A DNA stretch of 36,606 bases, from positions 1-36,606 of the IMG/VR virus record IMGVR_UViG_3300020122_000603; one strand, given 5' to 3'. Both the position numbers and the translations under genes were made by a program. This stretch comes from a virus. Numbering within the stretch: the first letter of the stretch is position 1; every line of letters starts with the position of its first letter. Shown here piece by piece: positions 1 through 6,323 of the stretch. Below the pieces are notes generated by a model. That model did no database searches, had not been told where the DNA came from, and saw only the letters and a list, made by a program, of their open reading frames with translations.

Positions 1-127
1 CATTGCGCAGGCCAGAGAAATAGCCGCGGCAGACGGCATGCGATGACCGAAAAACCCGGTTTTAAGGAGGGGGAATCGTGCAAAAATCATACCTGAATCG
101 ACGATTGGGACCTGTTTTATCTACGGG
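1..127. repeat. Left copy of the 127-bp terminal direct repeat
   Basis: Bases 1-127 are identical to 36480-36606. The repeat begins inside the replication initiator (its stop codon TGA is at 44-46 in this copy) and ends inside the next small gene. The most likely explanation is a circular molecule whose assembly ends share one k-mer of 127. A packaged terminal redundancy is less likely because it would cut through a coding sequence and its length is exactly a common assembler k value. The unique genome is therefore 36,479 bp. Confidence 0.95.
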
Positions 128-308
128 AAAAAAGCTCACGGCAATGCCGGTGCACCTGGCGCTGGAGCGGGGAAGCCCCGGGCGGCTTTCTCTCCAGTGC
201 GTTCCGGAAAAAGTATCTCAGGTAGTCGAGTTCATGCTTCGGCATGGAGCCGCGACCGTGAACGTTCGATCCGTGAGCTGTCCGCGGTGCCGGGCCTTGA
301 TGAAGTGA
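78..308 (+). CDS. Small unknown protein downstream of the replication initiator
   Basis: A 76-aa protein that starts at GTG, supported by a strong ribosome-binding site (GGAGGGGGAATC just before the GTG). It lies 31 bp after the replication initiator stop codon at 44-46, on the circular map, so both are probably on one transcript. The protein is basic and ends with a Cys-Pro-Arg-Cys pair near residues 68-71. I do not recognise a family. Its first 50 bp are duplicated at the right end of the window because of the circular overlap. A replication or early-operon role is only inferred from position. Confidence 0.65.
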   Translation: MQKSYLNRRLGPVLSTGKKLTAMPVHLALERGSPGRLSLQCVPEKVSQVVEFMLRHGAATVNVRSVSCPRCRALMK

Positions 309-319
309 AGGAGGAACTT

Positions 320-523
320 TTGGAAGAAAAGATTGTCGATTTGTCGCGGGCTCCTGGGCGAGCTCGGATCGTTCACCGTTATCCCCGGCGGGGCGAGCGG
401 GCGGCTCAGATAGGGCGGATCCCTTGGCGAAAGCTCGGGGGTCTCGCCGCCGTGATTGGAACGGGGTTTCTTATCATTCTCTTGGGCTGGGCGATCTACT
501 TCCAGCTCCAGGCGCTCGACTAG
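320..523 (+). CDS. Small single-span membrane protein
   Basis: A 67-aa protein. I place the start at TTG (320) because AAGGAGG lies at 308-314 with normal spacing; upstream in-frame codons back to 197 overlap the preceding gene and lack such a site. The N-terminal half is basic (residues about 10-40), and residues about 44-62 form one hydrophobic helix rich in Leu, Ile and Gly, so it is probably a membrane protein with its N-terminus in the cytoplasm. It follows the 78-308 gene by 11 bp and its end overlaps the convergent regulator gene by 4 bp. Function unknown; a minor holin or exclusion protein is possible. Confidence 0.6.
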   Translation: MEEKIVDLSRAPGRARIVHRYPRRGERAAQIGRIPWRKLGGLAAVIGTGFLIILLGWAIYFQLQALD

Positions 524-732
524 GTTTTTTTCTTGTTCGCTGGGCGGTCGGGGTGGGTCGCCAAAAGCTTTCGAATGTAGGAATTCAGACTCGAACCTAG
601 CGGGCCGTCGGCGGCCGCTTCAATCTCCAGTGCCGCAAACTCTTCAGGCCCCAGCCTCATTTGAAACCGCTTTGTTAACACCTCATGGCTTTGGGGGCGC
701 TTTGATTTCTTAGACATATCATCAGTGTACAC
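520..732 (-). CDS. Ribbon-helix-helix DNA-binding protein, candidate repressor
   Basis: A 70-aa protein with the layout of Arc/MetJ/CopG-type ribbon-helix-helix proteins: a basic N-terminus, a short strand around residues 20-27 (TKRFQMRL), a helix over about 30-40, and a second helix starting near the SLNSYIRKLL segment (about 48-57). The GTG start at 732 is chosen because GGAGGG sits 6 bases upstream; an ATG at 717 lacks a site. The gene is divergent from the early operon promoter at 794-822. The palindrome GTGTACAC (725-732) overlaps the start codon and shares TGTACA with the 791-804 operator candidate, which hints at autoregulation. The family is seen; the role as lysis/lysogeny repressor is inferred. 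Confidence 0.7.
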   Translation of the reverse strand: MYTDDMSKKSKRPQSHEVLTKRFQMRLGPEEFAALEIEAAADGPLGSSLNSYIRKLLATHPDRPANKKKT

Positions 733-790
733 CCGATACCCTCCCGGTGTCTAAAAAACATACACGTGACGTCAGCCGCCGCATCAACAG

Positions 791-804
791 CTATTGTACA
801 TCAT
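791..804. promoter_or_regulatory. Shared 14-bp operator candidate, copy 1
   Basis: The 14-mer CTATTGTACATCAT occurs here and again at 33765-33778. Here it overlaps the -35 hexamer of the early rightward promoter; the other copy overlaps the -10 of the lipoprotein promoter. It contains the palindrome TGTACA. A shared repressor-binding site is the simplest reading, but this is not demonstrated. Confidence 0.5.
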
Positions 805-822
805 AGCACACTGCGTTATAAT
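794..822 (+). promoter_or_regulatory. Early rightward sigma70-type promoter
   Basis: TTGTAC (794-799) and a perfect TATAAT (817-822) are separated by 17 bp. This is the best promoter-like sequence seen in the window. It should start transcription near 829, giving a leader of about 80 bases before the ATG at 910 of the exonuclease operon. The -35 hexamer lies inside the shared 14-bp operator candidate, so a repressor bound there would block RNA polymerase. Confidence 0.7.
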
Positions 823-909
823 TGTAAGTGGGAGTGTCGGCGGAATATCGGCGAGTGAGTTAGGGAACAACGCCTCCGGTAGCCGCCGGCGCTCTCAGTG
901 GAGGGTTTT

Positions 910-1170
910 ATGCCGAAGCCAAAACTGACTCTGATCCACGGGGAAGGGAAGGGGAGCACGCCGATTCCCACTAACCCGACGGTCAACATGGAACCGGCCT
1001 TAGCCGCGGTCGCGAAGTTCGAGGGTATTCTCGACGGCATCACGGCGAGCTTCGGGCCCGATACCCATCCGCTCGAGAAAGTTTTCATTATGAGATGGCG
1101 CCGCGAGCTCGACGAGATGCGGGCACAGCTGAAGGAGCCGCTTCCTGACTACGGGGGAGGGGAGCGATGA
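910..1170 (+). CDS. Unknown early protein, first gene of the exonuclease operon
   Basis: An 86-aa protein. The ATG at 910 is preceded by GGAGGG with a 4-base gap; an in-frame GTG at 898 overlaps that site and is unlikely to be the start. It is the first gene after the promoter at 794-822, and its stop codon overlaps the next ATG (ATGA). The middle contains a short amphipathic helix (about residues 30-45) and the C-terminus is charged. No family recognised. Placement suggests a role in early metabolism or recombination along with the downstream nuclease. Confidence 0.65.
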   Translation: MPKPKLTLIHGEGKGSTPIPTNPTVNMEPALAAVAKFEGILDGITASFGPDTHPLEKVFIMRWRRELDEMRAQLKEPLPDYGGGER

Positions 1171-1460
1171 GCCAGCATACGACGGGACCGTGGATAACTA
1201 TTTCGGGCGGCGCTCCGAACCGGCCGATTGAAATTATTTCTAAGGGCCTGAACGTCGCGACGGTTAAGGGCGCCAAGGCCTACAACGTTCCCGAAGCGTA
1301 TTCAGAGCGCATCGCTAACGCGCGCCTCATCGCCGCCGCGCCGGAACTACTGGAAGCCGCCCATATGGCGCTTAAGCTTATTCGTGGCTCGGGCTTCACG
1401 GATAATACGCAAGCACTTATCGCGCTTCGAGAAGCCATCGCCAAAGCGGAGGGGAAATGA
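1167..1460 (+). CDS. Conserved-type phage protein with an NARLIAAAPELLEA motif
   Basis: A 97-aa protein. The segment NARLIAAAPELLEAAHMAL (about residues 51-69) is a signature of a very widespread phage protein family of unknown function, usually found in early operons of tailed phages. The N-terminal half looks like a small beta-rich domain (TGPW...). It overlaps both neighbours by 4 bp (ATGA), so it is probably translationally coupled to the 910-1170 gene and to the exonuclease. Family recognition is from memory of the motif; the function is not known. Confidence 0.75.
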   Translation: MSQHTTGPWITISGGAPNRPIEIISKGLNVATVKGAKAYNVPEAYSERIANARLIAAAPELLEAAHMALKLIRGSGFTDNTQALIALREAIAKAEGK

Positions 1461-2455
1461 GCTCCCGCCCGGTCATAGTGACGCCCGAGAACCGGATGGA
1501 ATGGCGCCGGAAAGGCGTCGGCGGCTCGGACGCTCCCATCATCATGGGCGCTTCTCCGTGGTGCGACGCAAAGAAACTCCTTCTCCTCAAAACGGGCCAG
1601 ATTCTCCCTGATCCTCCGACCTTCGTCATGAAGCGTGGGATTTGGGAGGAGCCGCGCTCTCGGTGGGAGTACGAGCGGATCACGGGCACCCCGATGCCCA
1701 AACGTTTCCTCGAGCATTCCGATTTCAGCTTCGTCCGCGGTTCCTATGATGGGCTCAACGACTACGTCCAACGTTCCTATGAGACCAAGTTCGCCGGCAA
1801 AGCCGATCACCTCACCGCGCTGAACGGAGAGATCCCCAAAAAATATATCTGGCAGTGTGTCCACCTTGCTTTTTTGTGCGGCTACGAGGAGCTCGACTAC
1901 CATAGTCGCAACCCCCGATTCGAGCCACCCTTTCAGAACAAGATCCTCCGCTATCGTCGGAACCGAATTCTCGAGAAGACCCTCCTCACCCAGGAGAATC
2001 TCTTTTGGAAAGAAGTCCTGAAAACTTTGGAAAAACTTCGGAAGGAGAAACCAATGGAAAACGGAAAATATACCGTGCAAGAGCTCATTGAGCTGATGAA
2101 AGCGGCAAAGGAAATCGGGTATCGAAACGTCAGCGTACCGGGCTTTGGTGCCAGCATGGATCCCATGCTCGATCCAGGCGGCGACCAGGTCGCAGTGCAA
2201 ACCGGTCCGGCGATGCCGGCGGAACAAACCGGCCCGCACCTTCACGCCGTGCCCGAGTATCCGGCAGCTGCCCCTGCTCCTCAGCCCTGGGGCTTTCCCA
2301 TGCGACAAAGCATGGGACGCTATCCGACGGAACCGTATGGTCAGAACCGATGCCAAAGCTGCGGCTCGCCCTACCTGCGTCGATGGCAACGCTGGTGCGA
2401 TAATTGTTATGGCGGCAACCCGCGGACCCGGCGCTCGTGGTATCGCCAGCGATGA
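1457..2455 (+). CDS. YqaJ-type exonuclease with a C-terminal zinc ribbon
   Basis: A 332-aa protein. Residues about 17-140 carry the motifs of the YqaJ/lambda-exonuclease family in the PD-(D/E)XK superfamily: GVGGSDAPIIMGASPW near 20-35, the catalytic aspartate in SYDG (D98), the E-x-K pair E109/K111, and Q133 in the following helix. Such enzymes resect double-stranded DNA 5' to 3' to give tails for single-strand annealing. A Pro/Ala-rich linker (about 235-290) then leads to a CxxC-11-CxxC zinc ribbon (C299, C302, C314, C317), which is unusual for this family. No obvious annealing partner gene was seen nearby. The start overlaps the preceding gene (ATGA). Confidence 0.85.
   Translation: MSSRPVIVTPENRMEWRRKGVGGSDAPIIMGASPWCDAKKLLLLKTGQILPDPPTFVMKRGIWEEPRSRWEYERITGTPMPKRFLEHSDFSFVRGSYDGLNDYVQRSYETKFAGKADHLTALNGEIPKKYIWQCVHLAFLCGYEELDYHSRNPRFEPPFQNKILRYRRNRILEKTLLTQENLFWKEVLKTLEKLRKEKPMENGKYTVQELIELMKAAKEIGYRNVSVPGFGASMDPMLDPGGDQVAVQTGPAMPAEQTGPHLHAVPEYPAAAPAPQPWGFPMRQSMGRYPTEPYGQNRCQSCGSPYLRRWQRWCDNCYGGNPRTRRSWYRQR
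2054..2455 (+). CDS. Possible internal translation product: exonuclease linker plus zinc ribbon
   Basis: Inside the exonuclease gene, in the same frame, an ATG at 2054 (residue 200) is preceded by GAAGGAGAAACCA, a near-ideal Shine-Dalgarno site. Initiation there would give a separate 133-aa protein made of the helical segment after the nuclease core, the Pro/Ala-rich linker and the four-cysteine ribbon. The site lies just where the nuclease domain ends. This could be chance in purine-rich lysine/glutamate codons, so it is a candidate only. If real, the free ribbon protein might regulate or bind the nuclease. Confidence 0.35.
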   Translation: MENGKYTVQELIELMKAAKEIGYRNVSVPGFGASMDPMLDPGGDQVAVQTGPAMPAEQTGPHLHAVPEYPAAAPAPQPWGFPMRQSMGRYPTEPYGQNRCQSCGSPYLRRWQRWCDNCYGGNPRTRRSWYRQR

Positions 2456-2502
2456 TTGTCGGAAGCGCCCAGATTGTCGGCATAGTAGAGTAGGGGGACC
2501 CT

Positions 2503-2706
2503 GTGGAAAAACGACTTGAAAACGACCTTCAGCAATTCCAGTGGTCTGTCGTGACGGTGCGCCTTCTCATCGAGAAGTTTGCGCACGATGACGACTTTCT
2601 CTCCGAGCTCGCCGCGCGCGGCGTGACGAAAAAAGACCTCCAGGAGGCCAAGGAGAGGCTCGATCGGATCGAAGAGGGGTTTTACCGCACGCCTAAGCCC
2701 GAGTAG
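2503..2706 (+). CDS. Small helical unknown protein
   Basis: A 67-aa, strongly charged and predicted helical protein (Leu/Glu/Arg/Lys heptad-like pattern across residues about 3-60). The GTG start at 2503 has AGGGGG five bases upstream. It lies 47 bp after the exonuclease and 22 bp before the next gene, all on the same strand. No family recognised. The gap before it contains a 9-bp direct repeat (GATTGTCGG, twice), of unknown meaning. Confidence 0.6.
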   Translation: MEKRLENDLQQFQWSVVTVRLLIEKFAHDDDFLSELAARGVTKKDLQEAKERLDRIEEGFYRTPKPE

Positions 2707-2728
2707 GGCTTCGGCCGATAAGGAGGGC

Positions 2729-2989
2729 ATGAAGAAACCCTCCGTGAAAGAACAGTGCGAGCGCGCCAAAGTCGTGCTCGGTGAAATCGACAGCCTTTCC
2801 GAGAAGAGAAAGCGCCTCTACGACGAGCTCGACGAGCTCGCGGTCAGCCTCAAGAACGCCAAAGGGATCGAATCCCATGGCATCCGCGTCAAGAACGCCT
2901 TTGAAAAGGGAAACACTCAGTGGGGACACGGCCCGGTGCGGGCGCTCGTCATTGAGGTTTTGGAGCCGGAGTCAAAGGCGTCGGCCTGA
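2729..2989 (+). CDS. Small coiled-coil unknown protein
   Basis: An 86-aa protein with AAGGAGG two bases before the ATG. Residues about 8-45 (heptad-like Leu/Val spacing with many Glu and Lys) look like a coiled coil, followed by a short tail with no clear motif. It is the last gene of the early rightward operon, and its 3' end overlaps the convergent nuclease gene by 41 bp (2949-2989). No terminator was seen between them. Function unknown. Confidence 0.6.
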   Translation: MKKPSVKEQCERAKVVLGEIDSLSEKRKRLYDELDELAVSLKNAKGIESHGIRVKNAFEKGNTQWGHGPVRALVIEVLEPESKASA

Positions 2990-3476
2990 CCGAAGTAGCC
3001 CCCGCCCAGATAAGCTCAAAGCGCGCCTTGTAGCGCTGGAGTGCCAAAGCATCGGTCGTGTAGAGCTGGTTCTCCTGGTTATCCTGCGACGCGTGAACCG
3101 TGTAGTTGAAAGATCCCGTCTCGAGCCATCCCCCATCCAGGATCGCAAACTTATTGTGCATGATGCCTTTTTGGTGTCCATACCGGAGGGGGACGCCGGC
3201 GTCCGCGAGCTTTTTGATGGCCGAGTGCGGGCCTGCGGCCTGGACCTTGTCGCAGACTATGCGGATCCGGACCCCTTGGGCCTGCGCTTTCAGAATTGCG
3301 CCAACGATCCCAGGCTCGTTTATGTCATAGATGGCAACGTCGATCGTGGACTTCGCCGAGGAGAGGAAGGAGGCGAGTGGGATCTCGCATCTTTCATCCG
3401 GGGAGAAGCAGACGCCACTCAGCGGATCCTGGGCGCGCGCGAGACTCGCTATCGTAAGCAAAAGAAGGATTCTCAT
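2949..3476 (-). CDS. Exported phospholipase-D-family nuclease (Nuc-like)
   Basis: A 175-aa protein. It begins with a Sec signal peptide (MRILLLLTIASLARA, likely cleaved after ARA), so the mature protein should act outside the cytoplasm. It then has the Nuc-like start (VCFSPDERC, STIDVAIYDI) and one complete HKD motif: H-N-K-x4-D followed by GSFN in the C-terminal half. A single HKD is typical of Nuc endonucleases that work as dimers; those are known DNA-degrading enzymes. The start at 3476 is preferred over 3512 because it gives the signal peptide and overlaps the lysozyme stop codon (ATGA). It is the last gene of the lysis cassette. Cell-envelope or periplasmic DNA degradation is inferred. 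Confidence 0.85.
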   Translation of the reverse strand: MRILLLLTIASLARAQDPLSGVCFSPDERCEIPLASFLSSAKSTIDVAIYDINEPGIVGAILKAQAQGVRIRIVCDKVQAAGPHSAIKKLADAGVPLRYGHQKGIMHNKFAILDGGWLETGSFNYTVHASQDNQENQLYTTDALALQRYKARFELIWAGATSVRPTPLTPAPKPQ

Positions 3477-3970
3477 GTCGGGGGTGCCTCTCCGGGAAAG
3501 ACGTCTTGCCATTCGATACCCGCGCCCTGGAGGAACATGGCGGCCTCTCGAGCGCGGCGTTTGGCGAGATCGTCACAGACTTCTTTTTCGCCATCTTCGG
3601 TATGGATCCAGACCCACCGGCGGAACTGCTTTGCGGCCCCGCGCTTATCGCCCTGGTTCAGGCGCTGAAGAAGAGTCGAGGTCTGGAAATCTTCCTCCCC
3701 GATGTTGTAGACCAAAGACACCAGGGCATTGAATTCCCCCTGAGAGAGAGGCACGTTTGCATCGACCGCTTCGTTGACCGCTTCCTCTACCGGTTCGACC
3801 GCCTCTTCGAATAGAAGTTCCGCTTGAGCTGGGGAAATGACAAGCCCGGGGACGACGCCATCGCGGCATCCGAACCCTATGGTCCATTTGCCGGCTGAAT
3901 CCTTGTAGGCTTTCAGCCGGCAGCCCTCCTCTTTTTTGAGGAAGGCTGCGCCGGCTAAATCGAGATTCAT
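3473..3970 (-). CDS. Endolysin, T4-lysozyme family
   Basis: A 165-aa glycoside hydrolase that should cut the MurNAc-GlcNAc backbone of peptidoglycan. The catalytic triad of the T4 lysozyme/RrrD family is intact: E15, then eight residues, D24, then five residues, T30 (EEGCRLKAYKDSAGKWTIGF). The helical C-terminal lobe contains the usual FNALVSLVYNIG segment. Length matches the family. There is no signal peptide or anchor, so release to the wall probably depends on a holin. It overlaps the upstream holin-like gene and the downstream nuclease gene by ATGA stop-start junctions. Confidence 0.92.
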   Translation of the reverse strand: MNLDLAGAAFLKKEEGCRLKAYKDSAGKWTIGFGCRDGVVPGLVISPAQAELLFEEAVEPVEEAVNEAVDANVPLSQGEFNALVSLVYNIGEEDFQTSTLLQRLNQGDKRGAAKQFRRWVWIHTEDGEKEVCDDLAKRRAREAAMFLQGAGIEWQDVFPGEAPPT

Positions 3971-4215
3971 CAGAGCCCTGCTTTGACGAGAGCGAAATTG
4001 ATTGCCTGGTCGATCAGCGGTTCAAGATCCGCGATGACGGTTCCTGCCCAGGAGGGAACTTTCTTCTCGAGTGGCTGCAGGAGATCATGGACCCCGTCGA
4101 GCACCCATTGTCGCTTCTGAGCTCCGTTTCCGGACGAAGAGAATAGGGATTCTGCCTCCTGAACCAGCGCGGGGACTACCGCGGAGATCAGGGCCAGGAT
4201 GATTGAAATTGGCAT
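3970..4215 (-). CDS. Holin-like small protein
   Basis: An 81-aa protein starting at ATG 4215, which has GGAGG five bases upstream; longer readings of this frame cross the promoter region and are not supported. The N-terminus is hydrophobic (MPISIILALISAVVPALVQ), and the rest contains the pattern of KR-W-V, proline, and a C-terminal IDxAxNxAL-like helix often seen in small phage proteins next to endolysins and annotated as holins. Only one clear hydrophobic span is visible, so the call rests mainly on the position directly before and overlapping the lysozyme. Confidence 0.6.
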   Translation of the reverse strand: MPISIILALISAVVPALVQEAESLFSSSGNGAQKRQWVLDGVHDLLQPLEKKVPSWAGTVIADLEPLIDQAINFALVKAGL

Positions 4216-4257
4216 TATTGCCTCCGAAAAAGTTGGTTGGGGAGAAAGACTCCCTTC

Positions 4258-4286
4258 ATTATAGCCCCTCGTGTTGCTTGAACTAA
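4258..4286 (-). promoter_or_regulatory. Leftward promoter of the lysis cassette
   Basis: On the minus strand a perfect TATAAT (4258-4263) follows TTAGTT (4281-4286) with 17 bp between. It would start transcription about 40 bp before the holin-like gene. The -35 half overlaps the -35 of the rightward promoter at 4278-4306, so the two promoters probably exclude one another. A small GGGAG/CTCCC stem lies in the leader. Confidence 0.55.
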
Positions 4287-4306
4287 GATTTTTTGCCAGA
4301 TAGACT
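4278..4306 (+). promoter_or_regulatory. Rightward promoter of the 81-aa gene at 4375
   Basis: TTGAAC (4278-4283), a 17-bp spacer and TAGACT (4301-4306) form a good sigma70-type promoter reading toward the gene at 4375. It overlaps the leftward lysis promoter. The gene it drives stands alone before a strong hairpin, so it seems to have its own transcription unit. Confidence 0.6.
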
Positions 4307-4374
4307 AATTGAAAAACGACCCGCCGCGCCTTTTGGGTAAAGGGTTTCGGAGGTCGATCACGGGAGGAATGAAG

Positions 4375-4620
4375 ATGCAAAAAGGTAAAGGCGGTTTTAG
4401 GGGTCCGAAGCACAACAACGCGAATCCGATCAAGCACGGCGATCCGCAGTCGATCGAGCAAGTGAAGAGCGGCTTCGATGGGCTCACGGACACTATCAAC
4501 AAGCTTCCGGACAATGCGGTCCGCTCGACTCTGCTCAATCAGGTCGGCAACACCTACGTTGCCGCCGCCAAAGCGCTTTGGGGGATGGCTATTGGGGCTT
4601 TCGCGGAATCGCACGCGTAA
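4375..4620 (+). CDS. Stand-alone small protein, unknown
   Basis: An 81-aa protein. The start at ATG 4375 is preferred because GGAGG lies seven bases upstream; the ATG at 4369 is too close to that site. The N-terminus is Gly/Lys/Asn-rich and basic (MQKGKGGFRGPKHNN), and the C-terminal half is an amphipathic to hydrophobic helix. It has its own promoter (4278-4306) and a 10-bp hairpin after the stop (4638-4672). A monocistronic gene beside the lysis cassette could act in lysis control or lysogenic conversion, but no family is recognised. Confidence 0.6.
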   Translation: MQKGKGGFRGPKHNNANPIKHGDPQSIEQVKSGFDGLTDTINKLPDNAVRSTLLNQVGNTYVAAAKALWGMAIGAFAESHA

Positions 4621-4637
4621 GACCAAACGACAGGTAC

Positions 4638-4672
4638 ACCGGGAGGGTTTGGCTCTCTCCTTCCCTCCCGGT
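4638..4672. terminator. Strong hairpin between convergent genes
   Basis: ACCGGGAGGG (4638-4647) and CCCTCCCGGT (4663-4672) form a perfect 10-bp stem with a 15-base loop, just after the 4375-4620 gene and touching the stop codon of the convergent recombinase. There is no clear T-tract on either strand, so it is a terminator-like hairpin rather than a textbook intrinsic terminator. It could serve both genes. Confidence 0.55.
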
Positions 4673-5256
4673 TAGCCCTTCAGAATGGCATCATCGATTT
4701 CGCTGTCAGCGAACCCAAGATAAGAAACTGTCGATGTAATTCGGGCGTGGTTCAACGCCTTTTGAGTCTTCATGAGGTCCCGACCTAGGAGCTCATACAT
4801 CCTTTTGGCGAAGGTCTTTCGCATGCAGTGGGTGCCGAGCTTCCCGCGGATGGCGCAGGCCATCGCGGCCTTTCTTAGAATCGACCAGGCCTGGCGGCGA
4901 TCGAGGGGCTGATTCTTCCCGTTGCGGCTCTGGAAGAGATAGCTTGAGCGGTCGAACCCCATCGCCTCGAGCTCCCGGATCCAGATGGCCACGAGCTCGC
5001 GGGCCTGGGGATGAAGGAGCACGGTCCGGGCCTCCCGCTTACCCTTCATATGCTTTCTCGCCACCCGAACGTGATCGGAGAGCTGCCCCGCATGGTAGAA
5101 GTCGCCGACCTTGAGGGAGAGGAGCTCGGAGATCCGAAAGCCGGATCGGATCCCCAGGACAAAAAGCGCTTTGTTGCGCGCGGGATAGCGCGTTCTCGCC
5201 AAGTGCTCTAGCACCTGGTTGATCTCCTCATCAGTGAGCGGCCGGCATCCCTTCAT
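4672..5256 (-). CDS. Short tyrosine recombinase (catalytic domain only)
   Basis: About 194 aa from ATG 5256, or 209 aa if the ATG at 5301 is used (residue numbers below use 209). All active-site residues of tyrosine recombinases are present: R56 in GFRISELL, a lysine in the KGKRE turn (about 86-89), H158-C-M-R161, H185 and the nucleophile Y194 in STVSYLGF. There is no N-terminal core-binding or arm-binding domain, so it resembles the short phage recombinases found apart from the main integrase. The 5256 start has AAGGG four bases upstream. A second, longer integrase lies at 33945. This one may resolve dimers or invert or excise a segment; its target is unknown. Confidence 0.85.
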   Translation of the reverse strand: MKGCRPLTDEEINQVLEHLARTRYPARNKALFVLGIRSGFRISELLSLKVGDFYHAGQLSDHVRVARKHMKGKREARTVLLHPQARELVAIWIRELEAMGFDRSSYLFQSRNGKNQPLDRRQAWSILRKAAMACAIRGKLGTHCMRKTFAKRMYELLGRDLMKTQKALNHARITSTVSYLGFADSEIDDAILKG

Positions 5257-5299
5257 GAAACCCTTATCGGCAAAGGCTCCGCGTGGTATGACTGGGCGC

Positions 5300-5689
5300 A
5301 TGGAGCTAGCAAGTACGATTAAAGAAGGGACGTTTGTTCATAGGGCAAAACTCGTTGAACATGAAGTGGTTCCAGTCGAAGATCTAATGGAATGGGCTAA
5401 ATGGTTTGAAACCGGAGAGCGTCATGTGAGGGTGACGATACTATCTCACCGCCGACGCATCTGGGTGAGCACGGTTTTTCTGGGCCTGAATCACGGTTGG
5501 TTCGGAATCCCATTGTGGTTTGAAACCATGATTTTCGGAACGTCGATCGACGGCGCGCAAGATCGATATACGACTTGGGACGAAGCGCTCCGCGGGCATG
5601 AAAAAATGGTCAGGCGCGCGCGACAGGCCAGGCAAGTCAGGCACGTCCCTGTGAGTATGAAAAATGTCCGTCGTCGGTTTCGAAAATAG
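5300..5689 (+). CDS. Conserved-type phage protein of unknown function
   Basis: A 129-aa protein starting at ATG 5300; longer in-frame starts overlap the divergent recombinase. The central part, WVSTVFLGLNHGWFGIPLWFETMIFG followed by RYTTWDEALRGHEKMV (cut here into motifs WVSTVFLGLNH, PLWFETMIFG and RYTTWDEALRGHEKMV), is the signature of a small protein family that is very common in tailed phages and has no known activity. The C-terminus is basic. No clear Shine-Dalgarno site is visible. Its stop codon TAG is the first part of a repeated 19-bp motif (5687-5708). Confidence 0.75.
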   Translation: MELASTIKEGTFVHRAKLVEHEVVPVEDLMEWAKWFETGERHVRVTILSHRRRIWVSTVFLGLNHGWFGIPLWFETMIFGTSIDGAQDRYTTWDEALRGHEKMVRRARQARQVRHVPVSMKNVRRRFRK

Positions 5690-5708
5690 ACGATTGAACC
5701 TTTTGTCC
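5687..5708. repeat. GACRATT/TGTC motif, copy 1
   Basis: This gap sequence matches the pattern GACRATTNAACNNNNTGTC, also found at 6321-6343 and 7314-7336. Here it begins at the stop codon of the 5300-5689 gene and precedes the 5716 gene. The ends (TAGAC, GTCC) form a weak dyad. It may be a protein-binding site. Confidence 0.45.
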
Positions 5709-5715
5709 AATTAGA

Positions 5716-5943
5716 ATGACGAGAATGACGAGAATGACGAAGAAAGAACTCAAAGGCCTCATCGAGCACATACATCAACTTTGGTACTCCAATTGGGATG
5801 AGGATCCCGCTGTGGCCTTGAAGCTTCATCGCCACATGGAGGCACTTTTCAACTTCGCCGATATTAAATCGACCCTGATTGAGAAGAATCCAGGAGAGAT
5901 CTCGCCGACCCAGTTTGCGAAGATGATGGGGATAAAGGAATGA
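5716..5943 (+). CDS. Small unknown protein with a tandem-repeat start
   Basis: A 75-aa helical protein. The first codons are a 9-bp tandem repeat (AATGACGAG three times, giving MTRMTRMTKK), so three in-frame ATG codons at 5716, 5725 and 5734 compete as starts. No good Shine-Dalgarno site is seen before any of them. Copy-number change in this repeat would alter the N-terminus or start choice. The stop codon overlaps the next gene (ATGA). This gene and the next look less GC-rich than the surrounding genes, which may indicate recent gain. Confidence 0.55.
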   Translation: MTRMTRMTKKELKGLIEHIHQLWYSNWDEDPAVALKLHRHMEALFNFADIKSTLIEKNPGEISPTQFAKMMGIKE

Positions 5944-6323
5944 GTTTCAGCTGTACTATTAAAGCCGGGGAAAAAGAGCTTACGAAATGGAGGGAAGGGC
6001 CGATTCACTCCCAGCTCCTTGGCTTAGGTCCGAACACCGAAAACGCCACGCCGGCGCCATTCAGAGTCACCGATCTGCGAGATGTCGTTTGCAAGTGCGT
6101 CTACGGAGATCGCCTGCCAGATGCGGCGAGAGATTGCTTTCGAGTGCTTCAATCAATGGTCGCGGAGAATCTCGCTTCACTGAAAGAAGAACCGCACTGC
6201 GACAAATGCAAGTGCTTTGCTGACTCAGCCGAGAAGGAACCAGAATGGTGGGATGCTGATGCATGTCGACGATTTCTCGCCATCAATGCCGATGAAATCA
6301 CGTTCGTACAGGGTTCGTACTAG
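5940..6323 (+). CDS. Cysteine-rich unknown protein
   Basis: A 127-aa protein coupled to the upstream gene by an ATGA overlap. It has several cysteines: VCKC near residues 50-53, DCF near 65, and CDKCKC near 88-93, followed by WWDADACRRFL. The second cluster could bind a metal ion. No family recognised. Its base composition is closer to the two preceding genes than to the structural genes. Its stop codon TAG opens the second copy of the GACRATT/TGTC motif. Confidence 0.6.
   Translation: MSFSCTIKAGEKELTKWREGPIHSQLLGLGPNTENATPAPFRVTDLRDVVCKCVYGDRLPDAARDCFRVLQSMVAENLASLKEEPHCDKCKCFADSAEKEPEWWDADACRRFLAINADEITFVQGSY

Noticed and set aside
1-127. T7-like packaged direct terminal repeat
   Set aside because: The 127-bp repeat starts and ends inside genes, and 127 is a common assembler k-mer size; circular assembly overlap is the simpler reading.
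523-545. Intrinsic terminator at the T-tract after the 320-523 gene
   Set aside because: Seven T residues follow the stop codon, but no convincing GC-rich stem precedes them, and the tract is also the lysine-codon end of the convergent regulator gene.
1280-2389. 369-aa minus-strand open frame
   Set aside because: Antisense to the exonuclease, which has intact catalytic motifs.
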